Shown here one piece after another: positions 1-5,094 of a stretch of DNA of 5,152 bases (positions within the stretch are counted from its first letter, which is position 1; every line of letters begins with the position of its first letter). The notes beneath the pieces were generated by a model that searched no databases, had not been told where the DNA came from, and saw nothing but the letters and a program-made list of their open reading frames with translations. Position numbers and translations under genes: made by a program. Source of the stretch: an uncultured Clostridia bacterium (GTDB taxonomy: Bacteria; Bacillota; Clostridia; Christensenellales; Aristaeellaceae); NCBI GenBank assembly GCA_944363005.1, contig CALVTV010000039.1, forward strand, positions 1 to 5,152, given 5' to 3'.

Positions 1-176
1 AGCTCATGACGCTGGAGTGCGGCATGCGCTTCCTGGCGGACTATCTCAACGGCGACAAGTATTTCAAGGTGCATCGCGAAGGACACAATCTCGACCGCGC
101 GCGCACGCAGTTTGCGCTGGTGCGCAGCATGGAGGAAAACTGGGACGCGATGACGGAGATTGTCCGCAAAGCTTGA
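1..176 (+). CDS. C-terminal part of a NahK-like (N-acetylhexosamine 1-kinase / APH-fold) phosphotransferase, truncated by the window edge
   Basis: Reading in the frame that starts at position 3 gives 57 codons ending in TGA at 174-176; the rest of the gene lies left of the window. The visible tail contains TLECGMRFLADYLNGDKYF and then EGHNLDRARTQFALVRSMEE. From memory this closely matches the C-terminal helices of Bifidobacterium N-acetylhexosamine 1-kinase (LTMECGMRFLADYLEGDVYF, followed by EHNLVRSRTQIKLVREME). That enzyme has an aminoglycoside-phosphotransferase fold and phosphorylates GlcNAc or GalNAc at C1 in the lacto-N-biose/galacto-N-biose pathway. The catalytic loop (HND) and metal-binding Asp lie outside the window, so activity and sugar specificity cannot be judged. 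Homologues in Clostridia are often annotated simply as phosphotransferase or mucin desulfatase. It converges with the sirtuin gene across a 121-bp gap. Family assignment is fairly safe; the substrate is inference. Confidence 0.8.
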   Translation, partial: LMTLECGMRFLADYLNGDKYFKVHREGHNLDRARTQFALVRSMEENWDAMTEIVRKA

Positions 177-228
177 TCTTTTGGCGTAAAATGGGCTTCC
201 TGACTGCAAACGATGTTTGGCAAAAGAT
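176..228 (+). other. Possible long-loop hairpin at the 3' end of the NahK-like gene
   Basis: ATCTTTTG at 176-183 and CAAAAGAT at 221-228 are perfect 8-bp inverted arms. The 37-nt loop contains a smaller imperfect stem (TGCAAAC at 205-211 with GTTTG, one bulged G, then CA). The left arm begins on the last base of the kinase stop codon. No run of T follows on the + strand, so it is not a standard intrinsic terminator for the kinase; it could be RNA-stabilising or chance. Confidence 0.25.
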
Positions 229-230
229 GG

Positions 231-269
231 GCACAACAAAACGGCGCAGGCAGGGAAAGCCTGTGCCGT
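231..269 (-). terminator. Intrinsic terminator of the sirtuin gene
   Basis: ACGGCGCAGGC at 241-251 pairs with GCCTGTGCCGT at 259-269, an 11-bp stem with one wobble-type mismatch and a 7-nt loop (AGGGAAA). Read on the - strand, the stem is followed directly by TTTTGTTGTG (240 down to 231), a T-rich tail. It lies 29 nt beyond the sirtuin stop codon in the direction of sirtuin transcription. On the + strand the stem is followed by GTACTGGGG with no T-run, so it should work mainly for the sirtuin and not for the kinase. Confidence 0.7.
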
Positions 270-297
270 GTACTGGGGACGGACGGGGGAAGCGCCA

Positions 298-1020
298 TCA
301 GACGCGCAGCTCGCCCATGACCTGCGCGACATCGCCGCGGATGACGAGCGTTGCGCGGGAATCTGCCGGGGTTTCCTCCCGGTTGATGACGACCAGTTCG
401 CGGCTTCCGCCCCGGAAATAGGTGAGGAACGACGCGGCAGGCTCCACGGTCAGGCTCGTCCCGGCGACGATGAGCGCATCGCATCGGGAGATCTCCCGGC
501 ATGCGCCGGTGCTGACGTAGGGGTCGAGTCCTTCGCCATAGAGCACGACGCTTGGCTTGACGATTCCGCCGCAACGGGGGCAGTGGGGCACGCCCTGCGT
601 GGCGAGCAGCCAGGCGAGGTCATACGTTTTAGCGCAGTCCATGCAGACGTTTTCGTGAACGCTGCCGTGCAGCTCATACACTAGCCGGTTCCCGGCCTTG
701 CGATGCAGGCCGTCGATGTTCTGCGTCACCAGTCCGCTGAGCTTTCCCGCGCGCTCCAGCTCAAAGAGCTTGCGGTGCGCGGCGTTGGGCTGCGCCTCGG
801 GATGGAGCATGTATGCGCGGTAGAATTCAAAAAAGCGGTCGGGGTGCAGATAAAAGAACGACGCGCTGAGCATCATTTCCGGCGTGAGGCCCGCATATGT
901 CCTGGAAAACAGGCCATCGGCACTGCGGAAATCGGGGATGCCGCTTGTCGTGGATACGCCCGCGCCGCCGAAGAACACGATGCGTTTGGCGCGATCGACA
1001 ATCTCTTGAAGCGTTTTCAT
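298..1020 (-). CDS. Sir2-family NAD-dependent protein deacetylase (sirtuin), complete
   Basis: The product is 240 residues, normal for a compact bacterial sirtuin. It would remove acyl groups from protein lysines in the cytoplasm, consuming NAD+ and releasing nicotinamide and O-acetyl-ADP-ribose. Visible motifs are the NAD-binding GGAGVSTTSGIPDFRS (18-33), TQNIDGLH (99-106), the catalytic His118 in ELHGS, a zinc site of four cysteines (C126, C129, C147, C150), GTSLTVEPAA near residue 190 and the nucleotide-contacting INREETPAD. The desuccinylase/demalonylase pair Tyr-x-x-Arg of E. coli CobB and SIRT5 aligns by eye to Phe64 and Tyr67, so it is absent; deacetylation of ordinary acetyl-lysine is the likelier activity. 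The ATG at 1020 is preceded by a strong Shine-Dalgarno (AAGGGAGGG, 1035 down to 1027) 6 nt away and a good promoter. Monocistronic, divergent from the MATE gene, convergent with the kinase. Such genes are often named cobB, but orthology is not shown here. Confidence 0.95.
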   Translation of the reverse strand: MKTLQEIVDRAKRIVFFGGAGVSTTSGIPDFRSADGLFSRTYAGLTPEMMLSASFFYLHPDRFFEFYRAYMLHPEAQPNAAHRKLFELERAGKLSGLVTQNIDGLHRKAGNRLVYELHGSVHENVCMDCAKTYDLAWLLATQGVPHCPRCGGIVKPSVVLYGEGLDPYVSTGACREISRCDALIVAGTSLTVEPAASFLTYFRGGSRELVVINREETPADSRATLVIRGDVAQVMGELRV

Positions 1021-1043
1021 GCCTTTCCCTCCCTTGCCCCTGC

Positions 1044-1072
1044 ATTATCGCACAGAATTGCAAAGGAATCAA
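1044..1072 (-). promoter_or_regulatory. SigA-type promoter of the sirtuin gene (extended -10)
   Basis: On the - strand TTGATT (1072-1067) is followed by a 17-nt spacer and GATAAT (1049-1044). TG sits one base upstream of the -10, giving an extended -10 (TGCGATAAT). Transcription would start near 1037, leaving a leader of roughly 17 nt just long enough to carry the Shine-Dalgarno at 1035-1027. Five of six -10 bases and four of six -35 bases match consensus. Confidence 0.75.
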
Positions 1073-1096
1073 TGGCTGACCGGCTGTCGTATCCCC

Positions 1097-1125
1097 TTGA
1101 CAAACGCGCCTGAGCGGGACATAAT
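1097..1125 (+). promoter_or_regulatory. SigA-type promoter of the MATE pump gene
   Basis: A perfect -35 box TTGACA (1097-1102), a 17-nt spacer and CATAAT (1120-1125, five of six matches) lie upstream of the MATE start. The start of transcription would fall near 1132, giving a leader of about 26 nt that holds the Shine-Dalgarno AGAAGGA at 1145-1151. Its -35 lies 24 bp from the -35 of the oppositely directed sirtuin promoter, so the two are back to back and do not overlap. A protein bound in between could affect both. Confidence 0.8.
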
Positions 1126-1157
1126 AGGGCGAAACGGGGACGAAAGAAGGATGTATC

Positions 1158-2525
1158 ATGGAAAGACAGAACAACGATTTTCTGGGAACGGATCCGATCG
1201 GCCGGATGCTCATGCGCCTGGCGATCCCTACCGTGGCTGCACAGCTGATCAACATGCTCTATAACATCGTTGACCGCATTTACATCGGCCATATGCCGGT
1301 CAATGGCAACCTCGCGCTGACGGGTGTAGGCATTTGTATGCCGATTATCCTGATCGTTTCGGCGTTTGCGGCGCTGGTCGGCATGGGTGGAGCGCCTCGG
1401 GCTTCGATCTTCATGGGCAAGGGGGACTTGCGCTCGGCGGAGGAGACGCTGGGCGGCTGCCTGACGTTGCAGACCGTCATTGCCCTGGTCATCACCGGAA
1501 TTTTGCTGATCTGGAATGAGCCGATGCTCCTGGCCTTCGGCGGCAGCGAGAACACCATTTCCTACGCTGTCGATTACATGAATATCTACGCACTGGGCAC
1601 AATCTTTGTGCAGCTGACACTGGGCATGAATGCCTATATCACCGCGCAGGGATTTGCCAAAGAGGGCATGCTGACCGTGCTCATTGGCGCGGTACTCAAC
1701 ATTGTGCTCGATCCGGTGTTCATCTTCGCCTTCAACATGGGTGTGCGTGGCGCTGCGCTGGCGACCATCCTTTCCCAGGGCGTCTCCTGTGTCTGGGTGC
1801 TGCGCTTTTTGAGCGGCAAGCGCACGGTGATTGCCATTCGCCGCGAAAACCTTCGCATCCGGCCCAAGGTCGTGCTTCCCTGCCTGGCGTTGGGGCTTGC
1901 GCCGTTTATCATGCAGGCGAGCGAGAGCTTTATCTCCGTCTGCTTTAACGCCTCGCTGCTGCGCTATGGCGGCGACGTGGCGGTTGGCGCGATGACCATT
2001 CTCACCAGCGTGATGCAGTTTGCGATGTTGCCCTTGCAGGGCCTGGCGCAGGGGGCTCAACCGATCACCAGTTACAACTACGGAGCGCGCAATACCCAGC
2101 GTGTGCGCGCCACATTCCGGCTGCTGTTGATCGCCAGCATGGTCTATTCCACGGCGCTTTGGGCGTTTATCCAGCTTTGCCCGCGGATATTTGCCGGTAT
2201 TTTTACCCCCAACGTGGAACTGCTCGACTTTACCGCGAATGCCCTGCGCATCTATTGCGGCGCGTTGTTCCTCTTTGGCATCCAGATTGCCTGCCAGATG
2301 ACGTTTGTGGCCATTGGCAACGCGGGTTCCTCGATCATTGTTGCGGTGATGCGCAAGTTCCTGTTGCTCTTGCCGCTCATTTACATCATGCCGATGCTGC
2401 TTTCGGATAAGACCACGGCCGTCTATCTGGCGGAACCGATTGCCGATACGCTGGCCGTCACGTTTACGGCGATACTCTTTGGCATTCAGTTCCACAAAGC
2501 GTTGGCTCGGATTGAGACAAAATAA
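1158..2525 (+). CDS. MATE-family multidrug/cation efflux transporter, MepA-like
   Basis: The 455-residue product is an inner-membrane secondary transporter of normal MATE length with about twelve hydrophobic segments in two pseudo-repeats. Family marks include YNIVDRIYIGH (35-45), ALTGVGICMPI (53-63), GMGGAPRASIFMGKGD (75-90), NIVLDPVFIF (181-190) and GVRGAALATILSQ (195-207). The second half has QGAQPITSYNYGA (298-310). The GxxAPRxSIxxGxG-like stretch and the LDPxFIF motif are typical of the MepA branch, whose members expel cationic dyes, biocides or fluoroquinolones using a Na+ or H+ gradient; the actual substrate here is unknown. The ATG at 1158 follows AGAAGGA (1145-1151) by 6 nt. A near-consensus promoter lies at 1097-1125. 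No MarR-type regulator such as MepR is adjacent in the window. Two membrane-protein genes follow on the same strand after 111 nt without a clear terminator, so cotranscription is possible. Confidence 0.93.
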   Translation: MERQNNDFLGTDPIGRMLMRLAIPTVAAQLINMLYNIVDRIYIGHMPVNGNLALTGVGICMPIILIVSAFAALVGMGGAPRASIFMGKGDLRSAEETLGGCLTLQTVIALVITGILLIWNEPMLLAFGGSENTISYAVDYMNIYALGTIFVQLTLGMNAYITAQGFAKEGMLTVLIGAVLNIVLDPVFIFAFNMGVRGAALATILSQGVSCVWVLRFLSGKRTVIAIRRENLRIRPKVVLPCLALGLAPFIMQASESFISVCFNASLLRYGGDVAVGAMTILTSVMQFAMLPLQGLAQGAQPITSYNYGARNTQRVRATFRLLLIASMVYSTALWAFIQLCPRIFAGIFTPNVELLDFTANALRIYCGALFLFGIQIACQMTFVAIGNAGSSIIVAVMRKFLLLLPLIYIMPMLLSDKTTAVYLAEPIADTLAVTFTAILFGIQFHKALARIETK

Positions 2526-2529
2526 AACC

Positions 2530-2601
2530 GGCAAAGATCTCAAAATCCCGTTGCCTGTGCTTGGCAAGGGAATGTACAGAACAGACATACGGTTGCCGAA
2601 G
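2530..2601 (+). promoter_or_regulatory. Leader-like intergenic region with alternating complementary elements
   Basis: Between the MATE stop and the CmpB-like start are four 5-mers that alternate in complementarity: GGCAA (2530-2534), TTGCC (2551-2555), GGCAA (2563-2567) and TTGCC (2593-2597). The best local stem is TCCC-g-TTGCC (2546-2555) with GGCAAGGGA (2563-2571), nine pairs with one bulged G and a 7-nt loop. The competing stem CTTGGCAA (2560-2567) with TTGCC-g-AAG (2593-2601) has eight pairs and also one bulged G. The two share element three, so they are mutually exclusive. No T-run follows either stem on the + strand, so neither looks like a classic terminator. Whether this is a switch, an mRNA stability element or chance cannot be decided by eye. 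Confidence 0.35.
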
Positions 2602-2625
2602 GCTTGGGCTGGCCCGTGTGGGAAT

Positions 2626-2629
2626 GGAG
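2626..2629 (+). promoter_or_regulatory. Ribosome binding site that fixes the start of the CmpB-like gene
   Basis: GGAG at 2626-2629 lies 7 nt before ATG 2637. In-frame alternatives are TTG at 2604, whose only purine run (GAAGG) ends 1 nt before it, and GTG at 2631, only 1 nt after GGAG. Both spacings are unsuitable, so ATG 2637 is the preferred start. Confidence 0.7.
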
Positions 2630-2636
2630 TGTGACG

Positions 2637-3638
2637 ATGTTTAGGCGGAAGGATGCGTTGCTCAATGTGGCGCATGAGGAAACCCAGCTTGAACAGCTCA
2701 GCCGTCAGGCCAAGCGGGAGGCGCTTGAGCACCAGGCACGGTTGTCGGGCATATATACGGAATTGGGTCAATGCGACGACCCGGAACAACTGGAGGAGGG
2801 GCTGAGCCGCAAGGTCGGCAATGAGCTCGTTTCCCTGCGCTGTGCGGCGGTCCATCTCAAGCAGGCGCTTGCGCATACGGTGGAGATGGAGGATGAGCTG
2901 TCCGCGCGCCTTCGGGATGTGGAGACGGATCTCAACCGCAAGTGGTATCTGCTCAATCCGCCTTCCAATACATCCATTGATGTGGAGGAACAGCAGACAA
3001 AGCACTTCGCGCAGGGCATCAATGCCTATAAGCTCTGCCTGATTTTGTTCATCGGCAGTTTTGCCGGTGTGGTGGTGGAACTGCTCTGGTGCCTGATTAC
3101 CAACGGATATTTGGAGAGCCGCTCCGGCCTGGTTTACGGCCCGTTCAACATGCTCTATGGCGTGGGCGCGGCGGTGCTCACCGTTTCGCTGTTTCGCTAT
3201 CGCAACCGGGGTCGATGGCTGTCGTTTCTGGGCGGCATGCTCGTGGGCAGCGTGGTGGAATACCTCTGCTCCTGGGGACAGGAGACACTGCTCGGCTCGC
3301 GCTCCTGGGATTACAGCGGCATGCCGTTTAACCTGAACGGGCGCATTTGCCTGCTGTATTCGGTGTTCTGGGGCGTGCTGGGCGTGTTGTGGATCAAGGA
3401 TCTCTATCCGAGGATGTCCAAGTGGATTCTCAAACTGCCAAACCGCCCGGGCAAGGTTGTCACATGGGTGGTGACGGTGTTTCTGGTGGTCAACTGCGCG
3501 GTGTCGGCTGTGGCCGTGTGGCGCTGGGCGGAACGTGTGCAGGGCAAGCCCGCGGAAAACGGGTTTGAATCGTTGCTGGATGTGCGCTTTCCAGATGAGC
3601 GGATGGAGCGAATCTATGCGAATATGAGCTTTGAGTGA
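2637..3638 (+). CDS. CmpB-family (PF06541-like, 'putative ABC-transporter type IV') membrane protein with N-terminal coiled coil
   Basis: The 333-residue product has two parts. Residues 1-125 are soluble, charged and rich in Glu, Gln, Leu, Arg and Lys in heptad-like spacing, and probably form a coiled coil facing the cytoplasm. Residues 128-295 hold about five hydrophobic segments (roughly 130-153, 164-186, 195-211, 237-253 and 274-295). The membrane part carries the family's features: GSFAGVVVELLW (140-151), a GLVYGPFNMLYGVGA stretch (164-178), the conserved SVVEYLCSW (205-213) and WDYSGMPFNLNGRICL (224-239). A 38-residue charged tail follows the last segment. The family carries an ABC-transporter name, but there is no ATPase motif here and its function is not established. 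I assign none. The start is ATG 2637 on the basis of its Shine-Dalgarno. It is followed after 20 nt by the DUF308-like gene, so the two are almost certainly translated from one mRNA. Confidence 0.85.
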   Translation: MFRRKDALLNVAHEETQLEQLSRQAKREALEHQARLSGIYTELGQCDDPEQLEEGLSRKVGNELVSLRCAAVHLKQALAHTVEMEDELSARLRDVETDLNRKWYLLNPPSNTSIDVEEQQTKHFAQGINAYKLCLILFIGSFAGVVVELLWCLITNGYLESRSGLVYGPFNMLYGVGAAVLTVSLFRYRNRGRWLSFLGGMLVGSVVEYLCSWGQETLLGSRSWDYSGMPFNLNGRICLLYSVFWGVLGVLWIKDLYPRMSKWILKLPNRPGKVVTWVVTVFLVVNCAVSAVAVWRWAERVQGKPAENGFESLLDVRFPDERMERIYANMSFE

Positions 3639-3643
3639 AAACG

Positions 3644-3651
3644 AAAGGGAG
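3644..3651 (+). promoter_or_regulatory. Ribosome binding site that fixes the start of the DUF308-like gene
   Basis: AAAGGGAG at 3644-3651 lies 7 nt before ATG 3659. An in-frame GTG at 3635 would overlap the previous stop codon, but it has no comparable purine run upstream and would add eight polar residues ahead of the natural N-terminus. Confidence 0.75.
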
Positions 3652-3658
3652 AAAGCCT

Positions 3659-4198
3659 ATGAAATTTGGAAAAGAACATGTGAGCGGCATAGGGGGCGCG
3701 GTGATCGAACTGGTCATCGGCCTGCTGCTGCTCATTAACCCGGTGGGGTTTACGTCCGGCATCATCATCGGACTGGGGGTGCTGATGATTGTGGCAGGCG
3801 CGACCAAAACGGCGCGGTATTTCATGACCAATGCGGTGGAGGCCGCGCGCGAGCAGGGCTTGGCCAAGGGCCTGTTGTTGCTGATGGTCGGTGCGGCCTG
3901 CGCGCTCTGCTCGGATTGGTTTGTGGCGGTTTTCCCGCTGCTGACGATGCTCTATGGCCTGCTCTTGCTCGTGCTTAGCGCTCTGAAGGTGCAGGTTGCC
4001 GTGGATATGCTGCGTTTGAAGAAACAGAACTGGCTGTTTTCCGCGATCAGTGCCGCTGTTTCTGTGGTGATCGCTGTGTTTGTGCTGGTCAATCCCTTCG
4101 GTGCAACGACGCTGATTTGGGTGACGATGGGGTTGACGCTCATTGCCGACGCGGTGCTCGACGCGCTCTGCCTGTTCTACCGCAAGAAGACGGCGTAA
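3659..4198 (+). CDS. DUF308 / HdeD-like integral membrane protein
   Basis: From ATG 3659 the product is 179 residues, about the usual length for the HdeD-like group. It consists of three repeated pairs of hydrophobic helices, around residues 12-55, 68-110 and 124-174. Repeats one and three each open with a helix that ends in Asn-Pro (N27-P28 in LLLLINPVGF and N145-P146 in FVLVNPFGAT), the hallmark of the DUF308 short repeat. In repeat two the equivalent place reads CSDWFVAVFP. Short basic stretches (RYF near 53-55, RLKKQ 119-123, RKK 175-177) suggest cytoplasmic loops and a cytoplasmic C-terminus. In E. coli HdeD is a membrane protein linked to acid resistance at high cell density, but the biochemical role of the family is unknown and should not be assumed here. 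It is the last gene of a tandem pair, 20 nt behind the CmpB-like gene, and is followed by a stem-loop. Confidence 0.85.
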   Translation: MKFGKEHVSGIGGAVIELVIGLLLLINPVGFTSGIIIGLGVLMIVAGATKTARYFMTNAVEAAREQGLAKGLLLLMVGAACALCSDWFVAVFPLLTMLYGLLLLVLSALKVQVAVDMLRLKKQNWLFSAISAAVSVVIAVFVLVNPFGATTLIWVTMGLTLIADAVLDALCLFYRKKTA

Positions 4199-4204
4199 TT
4201 CATC

Positions 4205-4248
4205 TGCCGATGCGAGAATCGCCTCCGGGCTTCGCATGCTCTCCGGCA
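4205..4248 (+). other. Imperfect stem-loop in the 3' untranslated region
   Basis: ATGCGA (4210-4215) pairs with TCGCAT (4232-4237), and just outside TGCCG (4205-4209) pairs with CGGCA (4244-4248) across a 6-nt bulge, giving eleven pairs. A competing tight hairpin GCGA-gaa-TCGC (4212-4222) uses the same left arm. It lies 6 nt beyond the DUF308-like stop codon with no T-run behind it, so it may protect mRNA ends rather than terminate transcription, or be chance. Confidence 0.3.
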
Positions 4249-4261
4249 TTTCAAAATGGAA

Positions 4262-4304
4262 CAATAAAAGAAAACGCTCGCGTGTGTGAACGCGGGCGTT
4301 TGTT
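4262..4304. terminator. Bidirectional intrinsic terminator between converging genes
   Basis: AAACGCTCGCGT (4272-4283) and ACGCGGGCGTTT (4290-4301) form a 12-bp stem with a single wobble-type pair and a 6-nt loop. Read leftward, the stem runs into TTTTCTTTTATTG (4274 down to 4262), a strong T-rich tail that would end the ABC importer operon 50 nt beyond its stop. Read rightward, it ends in GTTTGTTG, a weaker T-rich tail, with a T6 run at 4315-4320 further on, and would end the DUF308-like transcript. One hairpin thus probably serves both converging units, more strongly for the - strand. Confidence 0.75.
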
Positions 4305-4350
4305 GCATATATCCTTTTTTCAAACAAGCGGGGGGGAGAGGTGCAAACGG

Positions 4351-5094
4351 TCATAGCGGCTCGAATTGCAAGCCCTCGCGCAGCACGGGCCGCACGCCAA
4401 ACGCGCGTTCCAGCACGCCGGAATCGGGCAACTGCATGGCGGGGCCGTCGTAGAGCGCCGTCCCGTGTTGCAGCACAAGCACGTCGTCGGCCAGGGCGAC
4501 GGCCTGCGCCAGGTCGTGCAGCACGAGCACGATGCAGCGGCCTTCATCCCGAAGCGTGCGCAGGAGCGCGCAAAGCTCAAGCTGATGCGCGACATCCAGG
4601 TAGGTCGTCGGCTCGTCGAGCAGCAGATGCTGTGCCTCCTGGGCGATGAGCATGGCCAGGTAGGCCTTTTGCCGCTGACCGCCGGAGAGCGTGCGCATGT
4701 CGAGCGCGGCGGCTTCGGTCATGCCGGTCAGCGCGAGCGCGCGGTCGATGGCGGCCTCGTCGCGGGCGCCGAGCTTTCGGGTCATGCCCAGGTGCGGAAA
4801 GCGGCCATGGGCGACGAGCGAGCGCACGGAAATCATGGGCACGGGGCGGCTCTGGGGCAGGTAGGCAAGCTTGCGGGCGAACGCCTTGGGGGCGTCGCTT
4901 GCGCTTCCGCCGACGGTGATCGTCCCGCAGGTCAGGGGAAGCTGGCGGGCGCAGAGGCGAAGCAGCGTCGATTTGCCGGAACCGTTCGGGCCGAGCACGG
5001 CGCGAATCCGCCCGTCCTCAAAGCGCGCGTTCAAGCCGTCAAACAGCGGCGCGCGGCCGTCGTAGCCAAAGCATACGCGGGAAAGTTCGATCAT
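4351..5094 (-). CDS. ABC importer ATPase, FepC/FhuC/BtuD type (iron-siderophore, heme or cobalamin uptake)
   Basis: The 247-residue product is a single complete ABC ATPase domain that would power a binding-protein-dependent importer at the cytoplasmic face of the membrane. All catalytic motifs are present: A-loop Tyr11, Walker A GPNGSGKST (35-43), Q-loop Gln81 in YLPQ, signature LSGGQRQK (136-143), Walker B LLLDEP (157-162), D-loop YLDVAHQ (165-171) and switch His193 in LVLHDL. The stretch SVRSLVAHGRFPHLG (89-103) after the Q-loop and DEPTTYLD are typical of the FepC/FhuC/BtuD subfamily rather than of sugar or amino-acid importers. Lys143 replaces the usual Arg after LSGGQRQ, which is conservative. 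The ATG overlaps the TGA of the upstream permease (ATGA), and AGGAGG at 5106-5101 lies 6 nt before it, so translation is probably coupled. Being last before the terminator at 4262-4304, it closes the visible operon. Which chelate is carried cannot be read from the ATPase. Confidence 0.93.
   Translation of the reverse strand: MIELSRVCFGYDGRAPLFDGLNARFEDGRIRAVLGPNGSGKSTLLRLCARQLPLTCGTITVGGSASDAPKAFARKLAYLPQSRPVPMISVRSLVAHGRFPHLGMTRKLGARDEAAIDRALALTGMTEAAALDMRTLSGGQRQKAYLAMLIAQEAQHLLLDEPTTYLDVAHQLELCALLRTLRDEGRCIVLVLHDLAQAVALADDVLVLQHGTALYDGPAMQLPDSGVLERAFGVRPVLREGLQFEPL

Noticed and set aside
217..684. Open frames on the + strand over the sirtuin gene (217-684, 703-1113).
   Set aside because: The sirtuin on the opposite strand has every catalytic motif; these frames cross its terminator or promoter and show no recognisable domain.
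1085..1102. TGTC-N10-GACA inverted repeat overlapping the MATE -35 box as an operator.
   Set aside because: Arms of only four bases, one of which is part of the -35 consensus itself; not significant alone.
2546..2571. Hairpin after the MATE gene as a terminator.
   Set aside because: It is followed by AATGTACAG on the + strand with no T-run; better treated as a leader structure.
2551..2590. Possible internal promoter for the CmpB-like gene (TTGCCT or TTGGCA as -35, TACAGA or CATACG as -10).
   Set aside because: The -10 candidates match only about three of six consensus positions, so the evidence does not exceed chance.
1017..3005. A 662-codon open frame on the - strand, antisense to the MATE gene and half of the CmpB-like gene.
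   Set aside because: Its translation is full of His, Arg, Gln and Asn without recognisable domains, as expected for the complement of hydrophobic membrane codons. The + strand genes have clear family motifs, promoter and ribosome binding sites.
4330..4336. Run of seven G residues near the ATPase 3' end.
   Set aside because: A single G-run cannot form a quadruplex without further runs nearby and lies outside genes; no function can be supported.
3614..4354. A 246-codon open frame on the - strand antisense to the DUF308-like gene.
   Set aside because: It runs through the terminator stem-loop, lacks family motifs and has the His/Gln/Arg-rich composition of a shadow frame.
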